Below are positions 17,989 to 26,900 of a stretch of 37,395 nt of DNA, one piece after another (the first letter of the stretch is position 1; every line of letters starts with the position of its first letter). The position numbers were made by a program, and so were the translations under genes. A model generated the notes under the pieces. That model saw only the letters and a program-made list of their open reading frames with translations, ran no database searches and had not been told where the DNA came from. The stretch comes from Comamonadaceae bacterium (GTDB taxonomy: Bacteria > Pseudomonadota > Gammaproteobacteria > Burkholderiales > Burkholderiaceae_C), in the NCBI GenBank assembly GCA_947373605.1, contig CANBYM010000019.1, forward strand, positions 1-37,395, given 5' to 3'.

Positions 17989-18969
17989 ATGCCCATCTCC
18001 TTACACAGATACCTCCTGAGCGCTGGCGTAGCCATCAGCGCTTTGGTTGTGAGTGCCACAGGCCTTGCCCAGTCCTACCCTACGCGCCAAGTCCGCATCG
18101 TGGTGCCTTTTGCGGCCGGTGGGCCCGCGGACATCTACGCCCGTTTTATCGGACAGCGCTTGACGGAAGTTCTGGGGCAACCCTTTGTGGTGGATAACAA
18201 GCCGGGTGCCGGTTCCGTGATTGGTACCGATGCTGTTGCCAAGTCCGCGGCAGACGGCTACACGCTGCTTCTCATGTCCAACAGCCAAACGGTCAATGAG
18301 ACATTGATTCCCAATAAGCCCTATTCGCTGATGCGTGACTTCGTCGCAGTCGCCCCGATCAACTATTCCGATCTAGTGCTGGTCGTCAATCCCGGGACCG
18401 GGATTCAGAATGCGGCGGACCTCATCAAGCGTGCGCAAGCGCAGCCGGGGAAACTTAATTACGCATCCTCCGGGCCGGGAACGCCTTACCACATGGCTGG
18501 TGAGTTGTTCAAAAGCATGGCCAAAATCGATATGGTGCATATCCCCTATAAAGGAAGTTCGGGCGCTCGCAATGACGTTTTGGGCGGGCAGGTCGACATG
18601 ATGTTTGATGCCGTAACCACCATGGCGGAGCAGGTCAAAAGCGGCAAAGTGCGCGCCATCGGCACCAGTGGCAAGCAGCGCTCTGAAGTGTTGCCCGATG
18701 TGCCCACATTGAGTGAGGCGGGCGTAGCCGGTTATGAATCAACAATTTGGCTTGGATTGCTGGCCCCTAAGGGAACTCCCAAAGTGGTGGTCGACAAACT
18801 CAATGAAGTGGTATCCAAAATCACAAGCCTGCCGGAGGTGCGCCAGTCCTGGGGAAAACAAGGTGCTGTGCCAATGGTGATGACGCCTTCTGCGTTTGAA
18901 AAATATCTGCAGGATGATGTTAGCAAATGGGCTGGAGTTATCAAGTCAGCCAACATCAAACTCGATTAA
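17989..18969 (+). CDS. Second Bug-family (TctC-like) substrate-binding protein
   Basis: The protein has 326 residues, with CAGGAA upstream of the ATG and a signal peptide ending near Gly-Leu-Ala-Gln. The mature protein begins with Tyr-Pro-Thr-Arg-Gln-Val-Arg-Ile-Val-Val-Pro-Phe and carries Asn-Lys-Pro-Gly-Ala-Gly, Ala-Asp-Gly-Tyr-Thr, Asn-Tyr-Ala-Ser-Ser-Gly-Pro-Gly-Thr-Pro, His-Ile-Pro-Tyr-Lys-Gly and Leu-Pro-Asp-Val-Pro-Thr, all typical of the family. It is a clear paralogue of the gene before it, but the pocket segments differ, so a different ligand is plausible. It lies in the same operon (14 bp upstream, 10 bp downstream gaps). Confidence 0.92.
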   Translation: MPISLHRYLLSAGVAISALVVSATGLAQSYPTRQVRIVVPFAAGGPADIYARFIGQRLTEVLGQPFVVDNKPGAGSVIGTDAVAKSAADGYTLLLMSNSQTVNETLIPNKPYSLMRDFVAVAPINYSDLVLVVNPGTGIQNAADLIKRAQAQPGKLNYASSGPGTPYHMAGELFKSMAKIDMVHIPYKGSSGARNDVLGGQVDMMFDAVTTMAEQVKSGKVRAIGTSGKQRSEVLPDVPTLSEAGVAGYESTIWLGLLAPKGTPKVVVDKLNEVVSKITSLPEVRQSWGKQGAVPMVMTPSAFEKYLQDDVSKWAGVIKSANIKLD

Positions 18970-18979
18970 GCGAAATAGC

Positions 18980-19684
18980 ATGAACGCTTTGCATTTATTA
19001 AGCGGTGGTGCCGCACAGGGCTTGATACGCACGATGCAGGCGCCATTTGAGGCGAGCAGTGGATTTGCACTTCAATGCACTTTCAATGCGGTCGGCGCCA
19101 TACAGAAAAAGCTACTGGACGGCGAAGCTTGCGATGTATTGATTTTGACGCGCTCGCTCATCGACACGCTGGTCCGAAGCGGCAAGGTAGTCCCCGGAAC
19201 GGCGCGTGATCTGGGCACCGTGAAAACCGGTGTTGCGGTGAAGACGGGCGCTCCCTATCCGGCTGTCCATGACGCTGATTCACTGTGCGCTGCATTGCGT
19301 GCAGCCAGCGCCATTTATTTACCAGATCCCAAATTGGCAACGGCCGGTATTCACGTGATGAAGGTGATCAATGCGCTGGGACTAGCCGATGAACTGGCAG
19401 GGCGCCTGCGGCCTTATCCCAACGGCAACACGGCGATGAACGCAATGGCGGAATGCATTGACATGCATGTGATCGGCAGCACCCAAGTCACTGAAATTCT
19501 GATTACCCAGGGCGTGGATCTGGTGGCGGATTTGCCCAAAGAATTTGAATTGGCAACGGTGTACACCGCTGCGGTGAGTGCCGCAGCCGTCAACGCGAAG
19601 GCAGCAGCGGAGTTCATTGCATTGCTGGTGCAAGATGCTCAAGCGGCTCTGCGGGCACAAGTGGGCTTTTTGCCCGCGATTTGA
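18980..19684 (+). CDS. ModA-like periplasmic-binding-fold protein without signal peptide
   Basis: The frame is open further upstream, inside the previous gene, but the ATG at 18980 is the sensible start (10 bp after the preceding stop), giving 234 residues. The sequence opens directly with the first strand of a type 2 binding-protein fold (Leu-His-Leu-Leu-Ser-Gly-Gly-Ala-Ala-Gln-Gly), followed by Gly-Ala-Ile-Gln-Lys-Lys-Leu and Cys-Asp-Val-Leu-Ile-Leu, which correspond to molybdate-binding-protein-like (ModA/SBP_bac_11) core segments. I see no hydrophobic export signal in this frame. The product is therefore predicted cytoplasmic, which is unusual for a transporter-associated receptor. It might act as a sensor or cytosolic binding protein for the compound handled by the neighbouring Bug receptors and FAH-family enzyme. 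Fold assignment is moderately sure; function is unknown. Confidence 0.72.
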   Translation: MNALHLLSGGAAQGLIRTMQAPFEASSGFALQCTFNAVGAIQKKLLDGEACDVLILTRSLIDTLVRSGKVVPGTARDLGTVKTGVAVKTGAPYPAVHDADSLCAALRAASAIYLPDPKLATAGIHVMKVINALGLADELAGRLRPYPNGNTAMNAMAECIDMHVIGSTQVTEILITQGVDLVADLPKEFELATVYTAAVSAAAVNAKAAAEFIALLVQDAQAALRAQVGFLPAI

Positions 19685-19686
19685 TG

Positions 19687-21114
19687 TCAGTAGTTCTTGC
19701 TCCAACCACCGCCCAACGATTTGATCAACTGCACACTGGCGCGGCGCTGGCGCGTGGATAGCTCCAATGCGCTGCGTTCGGACTGCAGCGCAGTGGACTG
19801 CGCGGCGACTACTTCCAAATAGTTCGCGGAGCCTTCGCGATAGCGATTGGTCGCCAGCTCCAAGGCTTTTTGTGCAGCAACAGTGGCTGCCTGCTCCGAT
19901 TCACTCGCAGCACGGTAGCGACCCAACAGTGCCAGATTGTCTTCAACCTGCTGAAACGCACTCAGCACCAAACTGCGATAGCGCGCTGCGTTCTCGCCTA
20001 AAACGGCCTGCACCCGATCGATTTCTGCCTGACGCTTTCCCGCATCAAACAGGGTCAAGAACAGGCTGGGGCCAATCGCCCAGTACATATTGGGCGCACG
20101 CAGAAAATTTTCAATGTCCGACGTCTGGTAGCCCGCAAGAGCGCTGAGCGTCACGGTGGGGAAAAAGGCGGCATTCGCCACGCCAATGCTTGCATTGGCA
20201 GAAACCATGCGCCGCTGCGCCCCGGCAATATCAGGCCGCCGTTGAAGCAAAGTGGAAGGAACACCCGGCGGCACCTCTGGCAGCGCCAATTCAATGGCTT
20301 GTGGCGTCAACGAAAAACTCGATGCCGAATTGCCCACCAGTGCAGCAATGGCATGTTCCAGAACGGCGCGCTGTGCGCTGCTTTGCTGCAGTTGCGAGCG
20401 GGACGATTCCAATTGGGTCTGCGCGCGTGCGACGTCCAGCCCGGAGGCGATGCCCGCGTTGTGGCGCGTGTTGGTGAGATCCAAGGCCTTTTTGTAGTTG
20501 TCGACGGTCTGTGTCAACAACGCCGCATCCCGATCCAGCCCGCGCAGGGCAATATACGTATCAGCCAGTTGCGCCTGCAAACTCAGGCGCGCTGACTCCA
20601 GATCGGTCTGAGCACCTTGCAGCGCGTAATTGCTGGCGGCAACCTGGTTGCTCACCCGGCCCCACAAATCGAACTCGTATTCCAAGTCCACGCCCACGGT
20701 ATAGGAGTCATACTGGTCCGGCGAGGTCGGTCCCAAAACCCGCAGTGGCCTCGCCTGCGATTGCTGGTCGCGTTGCAAATTGCCGCTTGCCGTGAGGGTG
20801 GGGTACTGGCCGGCGCGGACTTGATCCGTGCTGGCGCGCGCCTGCTGGTAGCGCGCCAATGCAGCGCTCAAATCAGGACTGTTCGCCAGCAGTTGATCTT
20901 CCAGCGCATTGAGTTGCGGGTCGCCGTAGAAGGTCCACCAGGGGCCGCGAGCCAAGGTGTCAGCGGGTTGCGCACGGGCCCAGTCTAGCGCCTCCTTATA
21001 GGCCGCGGCCGTGGGCACATCGGGCGCTTTCAGGGTCGGTGCGGTGTTGCAGGCACCCAGACACAGGCAAAGCACCAAACTGCAGCAAGGGTTGAGCAAA
21101 AAGTGAGGCTTCAC
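19687..21114 (-). CDS. RND efflux outer-membrane factor lipoprotein (NodT/OprM family)
   Basis: The protein has 475 residues with a lipobox Leu-Gly-Ala-Cys (Cys22). Two repeated OEP domains are visible: long amphipathic helices with Ala-Leu-Ala-Arg-Tyr-Gln-Gln-Ala-Arg, the Ala-Gln-Leu-Ala-Asp-Thr-Tyr-Ile segment, Gly-Val-Pro-Ser-x-Leu-Leu-x-Arg-Arg-Pro-Asp, which is a family hallmark, and Ala-Phe-Gln-Gln-Val-Glu-Asp near the end. Members form the trimeric channel through the outer membrane for RND pumps. It is the last gene of a permease-adaptor-channel operon, 2 bp after the adaptor stop. Its stop lies only 2 bp from that of the convergent ModA-like gene. Confidence 0.93.
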   Translation of the reverse strand: MKPHFLLNPCCSLVLCLCLGACNTAPTLKAPDVPTAAAYKEALDWARAQPADTLARGPWWTFYGDPQLNALEDQLLANSPDLSAALARYQQARASTDQVRAGQYPTLTASGNLQRDQQSQARPLRVLGPTSPDQYDSYTVGVDLEYEFDLWGRVSNQVAASNYALQGAQTDLESARLSLQAQLADTYIALRGLDRDAALLTQTVDNYKKALDLTNTRHNAGIASGLDVARAQTQLESSRSQLQQSSAQRAVLEHAIAALVGNSASSFSLTPQAIELALPEVPPGVPSTLLQRRPDIAGAQRRMVSANASIGVANAAFFPTVTLSALAGYQTSDIENFLRAPNMYWAIGPSLFLTLFDAGKRQAEIDRVQAVLGENAARYRSLVLSAFQQVEDNLALLGRYRAASESEQAATVAAQKALELATNRYREGSANYLEVVAAQSTALQSERSALELSTRQRRASVQLIKSLGGGWSKNY

Positions 21115-21116
21115 GC

Positions 21117-22316
21117 TTACTGCTTTCCTGACGCCGGTGCGACCTTGGCTGCCGGTTCTGCGATCCTTACCTGATCACCCTCGCCAACGCCGTCGGGCGG
21201 GCTTTCGATTACACGATCCGTCGCGCTCAAACCTGAAGCCAGCGCGATAACCCTCCCGTAGTCACGGGCAATGGTCACCGTCTTGAGCACCACCCTGTTC
21301 ATTGAGTCTACGGTTGCGACATGCAAGCCTGATTTGTCAAAAATCAGCGCGCTGGGCGGAACGTTGAGCAATTTCACATCGCCCGGCAAATTGATGCTGA
21401 CGTTGGCGTAGCCACCGGGCAGCAATTCAGACTGCGCGTTGTCCACAGAGAGCTGCACCAGCATGCTGCCGGAACCGGCGGTTACGGCACCCGAGGTCGA
21501 CTCCAAGGTCGCGGTATACGTCTTGCCAGGATTTTCCGGCACGCTCAGGCGGGCCGTGGCGCCGCGCTTGACCAGCGAGACATAGTTCTGCGGCAGGTTA
21601 ATGTAGACCCGGAGTCGACGCGTATCGGACACCACAAAAAGCTCCTGACCGGTACCGCCGCTTCCGGCATTAATCAGTGCGCCCACGTCCGTCGACCGCG
21701 CCGTTACCGTACCGTCAAAAGGCGCCACGATTCGGGTGAAATTCTTGGTCGCAAGCAATCGGTCAACATTGGCTTGTGCGGCATTTACCGAAGCTTGTTT
21801 GATGGCCAGGTCGTTGGATTTTTCATCCGCTTCCTGGCGAGATACGGAGTCACTGGCGACCAGCGACTGCCACCGTTTTGCCGTGGCGCCTGCCAATGAC
21901 AAATTCGCCTGCGCGCTGGCCAGATCAGCACGGGCCTGCAGGAGTTGCTGATCCAGATCGGGCGTTTCAATTTCAGCCAGCAACTGGCCGGCCTTGACTT
22001 TGGTACCGATGTCCGCAGTCCAGCTCTTGATATAGCCGCTCACACGTGCATACAGCGGTGCGCGGGCTTGCGCTTCCAGACGCCCTGGCAATTCCAGCGT
22101 GGCAGCCGCGCCATTGCCGCTGGCGCTGCCGGGTGTGATGACCGCAACGGTGCGCACCGATTGCCGATCAGCCTGCTCCTGAAGACTTGCCGCTGACGAG
22201 CGGCGGCTGATGATACCCATGGCAACTATGACCAGCGCCAATGCCAGAAGCGCAAACGCAGCCAGGCGAAAAGCGCGCGGTACGCGAACGGACGCGTGAG
22301 TAGGATCAGGCAACAT
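21117..22316 (-). CDS. RND efflux periplasmic adaptor (membrane fusion protein, HlyD/MFP family)
   Basis: The ATG at 22316 is chosen over an upstream extension because it overlaps the permease stop by 11 bp, as expected for coupled translation. The product has 399 residues. A single membrane anchor (about 15-35) is followed by a lipoyl half-motif (Tyr-Ala-Arg-Val-Ser-Gly-Tyr-Ile, Gly-Thr-Lys-Val-Lys-Ala-Gly-Gln-Leu-Leu), a helical hairpin rich in Ala/Gln, the second lipoyl half (Ile-Val-Ala-Pro-Phe-Asp-Gly-Thr-Val-Thr) and a beta-barrel domain. The adaptor links the inner-membrane permease to the outer-membrane channel. The substrate cannot be inferred; the family covers drugs, solvents and metals. 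Confidence 0.92.
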   Translation of the reverse strand: MLPDPTHASVRVPRAFRLAAFALLALALVIVAMGIISRRSSAASLQEQADRQSVRTVAVITPGSASGNGAAATLELPGRLEAQARAPLYARVSGYIKSWTADIGTKVKAGQLLAEIETPDLDQQLLQARADLASAQANLSLAGATAKRWQSLVASDSVSRQEADEKSNDLAIKQASVNAAQANVDRLLATKNFTRIVAPFDGTVTARSTDVGALINAGSGGTGQELFVVSDTRRLRVYINLPQNYVSLVKRGATARLSVPENPGKTYTATLESTSGAVTAGSGSMLVQLSVDNAQSELLPGGYANVSINLPGDVKLLNVPPSALIFDKSGLHVATVDSMNRVVLKTVTIARDYGRVIALASGLSATDRVIESPPDGVGEGDQVRIAEPAAKVAPASGKQ

Positions 22317-25300
22317 GCAATTCTCCAGAAACAGGGCCAGTGGCGGGTGCTTTGCGGTCATTGGCATGCACCAGACTAAACACAACGGGCACAAACATGA
22401 GTGTGGCGATGGTGGCAAAAATCAGACCACCGATCACAGCGCGGCCCAGTGGCGCATTTTGTTCGCCGCCTTCACCCAAACCGAGTGCCATGGGCAACAT
22501 GCCGATAACCATGGCAAGGGCGGTCATGAGCACCGGACGAAAGCGAACAAAGCCGGCATCCATCGCCGCCGCCACGGCATCGCCCAAGGCGTCGAGCCGC
22601 TCGCGTGCAAAGCTGATCACCAGCACGCTATTGGCCGTTGCAACGCCCATGCACATGATGGCCCCGGTGAGCGCAGGAACCGATAGCGTGGTGTGCGTTG
22701 CAAAGAGCATCCACACAATCCCGGCCAAAGCAGCGGGCAGACCGGTGATGATCACAAACGGATCGCGCCACGATTGGAAATTAATGACAATCAGGAAGTA
22801 GATCAGCACGATGGCGCCCAACAGCCCGAACATCAGTCCGGAGAACGCGCTGTCCATGGTCCGCACCTGACCCACCAGCACCACCGTGGAGCCCTTGGGC
22901 ACTTGGCTTGCAGTATCCGCAACCAATTGCCGGATGTCGTTGGCAACTGCACCCAGATCGCGGTCCTGGGTAGTGGCGTTGATTTGGATCATGCTCTGGA
23001 TGTCGTACTGGCTCACCACCGCACTGCCATTCCGCCGTTTGAAATCCGCCATTCCGCCCAGCACCGGCGTCGCACCGGCGTTGGTTGTGGCACCGTTAAT
23101 CGGCAGATTGGACAGCGCCGCCAGCGAGTCAAGGTTGTACTGCGGCACCTGCATCACGATCGGATAGGAAACGCCGTTGGCCGGGTTGAGCCAGTAGGTA
23201 GGCGCTACCTGACTGCTGCCGGCCAAATTGACCACCAGACTGTTGGTCACATCACGCGTTGTAACGCCTACGTCCTGGGCACGCGTGCGATCCAGGTTGA
23301 TATCGAATACTGGGCTTTTCAGCGACTGCTGAATCCGCGCATCTGCCACACCCGGAATCTTTCGGATGGCGGCCAGCAATTTGCTGGCGTACTCGTAGTT
23401 GCCGGCCAGATTATTGCCCCGGATTTGCAAGTCAATCGGTGCGGGTGCGCCGAAGTTCAGAATCTGGCTGACGATATCGGCCGGTGGAAACGAAAAGGTT
23501 GTGTCGGGGAAGGTACGCGGCAGCAGGTCGCGCAGCGCCCGCACGTACTCCGCCGTAGGGCGGTGTTCCTTGCGCAAAGCGATTTGAATATCACCATCCT
23601 GCGTGCCAATCACACCGGTGCTGTTATAGGCCAAATTGATAGAGCTGGGCGGCAGCCCGATGTTGTCGACCAGAGTGACGATTTCCTCCTTCGGAATCAC
23701 CGTTGCAATAGCGTCCTCAATCGCTGCAAAGCGCGCCGCAGCGTCCTCCACGCGGGTGCCCACCGGAACGCGGGCATGCATCAGTATCTGACCGCCGTCG
23801 ACCGCCGGGAAAAAGTTGCGCCCTAGAAACGGCACCAGCGCAAAAGACGCAAGCACCACGACCATAAAACCAATAATGAATGTGCGCCGGTGCACCAGAG
23901 CCAACTGCAGCAGCCCCTTGTAGCCCTCGCGAAACACCTCGAACCGGGCTTCAAAGCCGCGTTGCATTTGTACCAGCGGGTTGCGTGTGGGCGGCAAGGT
24001 GCTGTTGTTGCCATGCATGTCCGTATGCGGCGCATGCGGCTTCAACAGGTACTTGGACATCGTTGGCACCAGCGTGCGCGATAGCAGGAACGAGCAGATC
24101 ATGGCAAACATCACTGCCTCTGCCATAGGCACAAACAGGTAACGGGCCACGCCTTGCAGGAAAAACATGGGCACGAACACAATACAAATGCACAACAGGG
24201 AGACAAAGGCGGGCGTGACGATCTGGCGCGCACCGTCCATGATCGCGGTCTCTACGTCTTTGCCATGCTCCAGGTGCCAGTTGATGTTTTCAATGGTCAC
24301 CGTCGCATCGTCGACCAATATGCCTACCGCCAATGCCAGCCCACCAAGGGTCATGATGTTGAGCGTTTCACCAATGGCAGCCAGTGCCACTAGCGAACCC
24401 AAAATAGACAGTGGTATCGAGACCGCAATGATGATGGTCGAGCGCCAGCTACCCAGGAACAAAAGAATCATCAGGCTGGTCAGTGCGGCGGCGATGACAC
24501 CCTCAACGGCCACCCCGCTGATCGCTGCGCGGACAAAGAGCGACTGGTCATTGATCGGGGTGACCAGCAAGTTTGGTGGCAGTGAAGCACTGATCTGAGC
24601 GAGCTTGGCGCGCACACCGTCAACAATCGCGAGTGTAGAGGTGGCTCCGTTCTTCAGCACGGACATCAATACGGAGCGACCGCCGTCTACGTGCACGATA
24701 TTGGTCTGCGGTGCGCTACCGTCATGGACATTGGCGACGTCGCGAATATAGATCGTCGTGCCATTGATGATCTTGATCGGCAGATTGCCCAACTCGGCAA
24801 TGACGGACGGCGCATTGTTCAGTTGCAGGGTGTATTCCAGACTGCCGATCTTTTGCGTACCGATGGGGACGATCAGGTTTTGCGCTGCGAGTGCATTGGC
24901 CACGTCTTGCGCCGACAGACCCCGAGCCTGAAGCTCGCTTGAATTCAGGTCGATCTGGACCAGCCGCTGGCGGCCCCCGTATGGAAACGGGATTGCGGCA
25001 CCGGGCACATTGACCAGAGGAGGGCGCACTTCATTGACACCCATGTCAAAAAGGTTTTGCTCTGACAGTCCCTTGCCAGAAAACGCCAGCTGAAGAATGG
25101 GAACCGTAGATGCGTTGTAGTTCAGGATCAGCGGCGGTGTGATGCCGGGGGGCATCTGCCTGACCACCACCTGTGAGATTGCGGTTACTTGCGCATTGGC
25201 AACGGCAATGTTGACGCCCGGCTGAAAGAAGATCTTGACGATGCCGACACCGGCGTAGGAGTTGGCCTCAATATGCTCGATGTCATTGACCGTGGTCGTC

Positions 25301-25518
25301 AGGCTGCGCTGGTACAAGGTGACAATGCGACCCGCCATCTGGTCCGGTGGAAGACCCGTGTACTGCCACGCCACAGCAATCACCGGGATGCGGATCTCGG
25401 GGAAAATATCCGTGGGTGTTCGCATGGCCACGATAGGGCCGATGATCAACAACAATAACGCCAGGACGACAAAAGTGTACGGCTTGCGCAGCGCAATGCG
25501 AACCAGATCTACCAACAT
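22306..25518 (-). CDS. RND efflux permease (AcrB/HAE-like family)
   Basis: The start ATG at 25518 has AGGA upstream; a longer frame to 25611 lacks support. The product has 1070 residues, the usual RND length. TM1 lies near residues 15-32; TM4 contains Gly-Ile-Leu-Val-Asp-Asp-Ala-Thr-Val (Asp403 and Asp404), the proton-relay pair. Two large periplasmic loops follow TM1 and TM7. The C-terminal half has an Arg-Phe-Arg-Pro-Val-Leu-Met-Thr segment before TM11. In TM10 the position equivalent to the AcrB relay lysine appears to be Ala (Ala-Thr-Ala-Asn-Ser-Val-Leu-Val), so the relay may differ. It is the first gene of the three-gene efflux operon. An inverted repeat in the leader may limit translation of this gene. 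Confidence 0.93.
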   Translation of the reverse strand: MLVDLVRIALRKPYTFVVLALLLLIIGPIVAMRTPTDIFPEIRIPVIAVAWQYTGLPPDQMAGRIVTLYQRSLTTTVNDIEHIEANSYAGVGIVKIFFQPGVNIAVANAQVTAISQVVVRQMPPGITPPLILNYNASTVPILQLAFSGKGLSEQNLFDMGVNEVRPPLVNVPGAAIPFPYGGRQRLVQIDLNSSELQARGLSAQDVANALAAQNLIVPIGTQKIGSLEYTLQLNNAPSVIAELGNLPIKIINGTTIYIRDVANVHDGSAPQTNIVHVDGGRSVLMSVLKNGATSTLAIVDGVRAKLAQISASLPPNLLVTPINDQSLFVRAAISGVAVEGVIAAALTSLMILLFLGSWRSTIIIAVSIPLSILGSLVALAAIGETLNIMTLGGLALAVGILVDDATVTIENINWHLEHGKDVETAIMDGARQIVTPAFVSLLCICIVFVPMFFLQGVARYLFVPMAEAVMFAMICSFLLSRTLVPTMSKYLLKPHAPHTDMHGNNSTLPPTRNPLVQMQRGFEARFEVFREGYKGLLQLALVHRRTFIIGFMVVVLASFALVPFLGRNFFPAVDGGQILMHARVPVGTRVEDAAARFAAIEDAIATVIPKEEIVTLVDNIGLPPSSINLAYNSTGVIGTQDGDIQIALRKEHRPTAEYVRALRDLLPRTFPDTTFSFPPADIVSQILNFGAPAPIDLQIRGNNLAGNYEYASKLLAAIRKIPGVADARIQQSLKSPVFDINLDRTRAQDVGVTTRDVTNSLVVNLAGSSQVAPTYWLNPANGVSYPIVMQVPQYNLDSLAALSNLPINGATTNAGATPVLGGMADFKRRNGSAVVSQYDIQSMIQINATTQDRDLGAVANDIRQLVADTASQVPKGSTVVLVGQVRTMDSAFSGLMFGLLGAIVLIYFLIVINFQSWRDPFVIITGLPAALAGIVWMLFATHTTLSVPALTGAIMCMGVATANSVLVISFARERLDALGDAVAAAMDAGFVRFRPVLMTALAMVIGMLPMALGLGEGGEQNAPLGRAVIGGLIFATIATLMFVPVVFSLVHANDRKAPATGPVSGELHVA

Positions 25519-25562
25519 GCAACGTCCTTTTTTTGCGAGCCGGATAAGTGATGCATGTTGAT
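25511..25562 (-). promoter_or_regulatory. Leader inverted repeat covering the RND permease start codon
   Basis: CAACATGCA (25513-25521 on the + strand) and TGCATGTTG (25552-25560) are perfect inverse complements, extendable to 11 pairs with one G-U. In the - strand message the downstream arm contains the AUG of the permease gene and the loop of about 30 nt holds the AAAGGA ribosome site. The fold would block initiation unless melted, a possible translational switch. Confidence 0.4.
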
Positions 25563-25716
25563 TGAGACCCCGCCCTATGCCTGTAGAAATTCCCCGGCGG
25601 GATGCTATCACGCGCTACAAAACTACGCAGGCAAGCCGATGTAAAGCTGGACGCGTCAAAGCACGGCCTTTCGAAGTATTCAGGGGACCAGCGCGGCATG
25701 ATTGCCGTGGTCAAGG

Positions 25717-26592
25717 TTAAGCGGTGGCGCCCTCCTTCACCTTGGGGAAGTCCGCAGCGCGTGCCACGGCGTCGCCCGCTTTAAACGCTGCGCGCAACTC
25801 GTCAAGCTTCGCCATGGCGCCGTCGAAGGCATAGTTCCCCAGCAGCAGGTGGTTCGGCGGATTGCCCGAGGACAAGGCCAGTATGATGGCGCTGGCGGCA
25901 CGCACCGGGTCGCCAGGATGGTTACCCGACGATGCGCGCACCGCTGCACGCACGGCACCGGCAGTGGCGACGTAGTCATCAATCCGATGCGCGCTTTCGT
26001 GGGCGGAGCGACCCGCCCAATCGGTGCGAAAGCCGCTGGGCTCGACCACCATCACCCGCACGCCCAAAGGCCCCGCCTCCTGGCGCAAGGATTCGGACAA
26101 ACCCTCTATCGCGAATTTGGTCGCGCCATACTGCCCAGCGCAGGCATGCCGCGTATGCCACCCAAGGAGACAACGTTCACAAAGCATCCGCTGCGGCGTT
26201 TACGTGTACCGGGCAACACCGCCTGCGTCAAGCGGGTCAGACCGAACACGTTGACATCAAACATCTTGCGCACATCGGCTTCCACGCCTTCTTCAATGGC
26301 GGCGAAGTAGCCCCGCGTTGTTCACCAGCACGTCAATGCCGCCGAAGTGGGCCTCAGCCGCCTTGACGGCAGCGGCAACTTCGTCCGCTTTCGTAACGTT
26401 GAGCTGAAGTACGAGGGCGTTCTCGGTCGCGCCGAAGCCTTGCAGTTTTTTGGGATCACGTGCGGCGATGACCGTGCGGAAACTGCGGTCGATGGCCTGT
26501 TTGGCCAGCTCCAGGCCAAAGCCGGTAGAGCAGCCGGTGATAAACCAAACGGGTGGTTCGGTGGCGAGAGGTTGACTAACCTTTCTAATCAT
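25717..26592 (-). pseudogene. Short-chain dehydrogenase/reductase with two compensating frameshifts
   Basis: The N-terminal part (26592 down to about 26315) encodes a clear Rossmann start: Phe-Ile-Thr-Gly-Cys-Ser-Thr-Gly-Phe-Gly (TGxxxGxG) and Val-Asn-Asn-Ala-Gly. An extra base in the CCCC run at 26311-26314 then breaks the frame and brings a stop at 26293-26295. In the shifted frame the expected Asp-Val-Asn-Val-Phe-Gly-Leu and Asn-Val-Val-Ser segments can be read. A missing base near 26131-26138 restores the first frame just before the catalytic Tyr-Gly-Ala-Thr-Lys (YxxxK), and the C-terminal part runs to 25717. Without the two errors it would be a 291-residue SDR of normal size. Sequencing or assembly errors are as likely as true decay. 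It lies directly after an aldehyde dehydrogenase relic in the same frame. Confidence 0.8.
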
Positions 26593-26601
26593 GAAAATTC
26601 C

Positions 26602-26820
26602 TTAGGGCATACGCTGATGCTGAAAAATGTTCGGATTGCCTGGCTTGCACCCGTAACCTGAATGCTTGATGCCGCTAAAGGGCAACTCCGCATCCAGCCG
26701 GTGAATGTTGTTGATGAACACCATGTCGTTGTCCATCTGGGTATTGCCTTTATTGAAGTAGGTGGCGGGTTCAGTCTGCGTATCGCACTTGCCCAGGTCT
26801 GGGCGATAGGACGCGCCTCA
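26602..26820 (-). pseudogene. C-terminal relic of an aldehyde dehydrogenase gene
   Basis: Translated from about 26817 to the TAA at 26602-26604, the - strand gives a segment containing Met-Val-Phe-Ile-Asn-Asn, Ala-Glu-Leu-Pro-Phe-Ser-Gly-Ile-Lys-His-Ser-Gly-Tyr-Gly. This matches the C-terminal signature of NAD(P)-dependent aldehyde dehydrogenases, particularly the succinate-semialdehyde type (GMVFVN...LPFGGVKxSGYG). Sequence before the motif is diverged, an in-frame TGA stands at 26818-26820, and no catalytic Cys/Glu part is present in the window. The tail after the Gly-Tyr-Gly motif also deviates from the family. It is a remnant of about 70 codons, ending 9 bp before the dehydrogenase pseudogene start, so both once probably formed an operon. 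Confidence 0.6.
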
Positions 26821-26900
26821 CCGCGTGTTATTCATCGCACAGACTGTGCAGGGCGCTGGCTCTACCTTGAGCCCCTTGTTCCCATGAGTAAACCCAGTCC

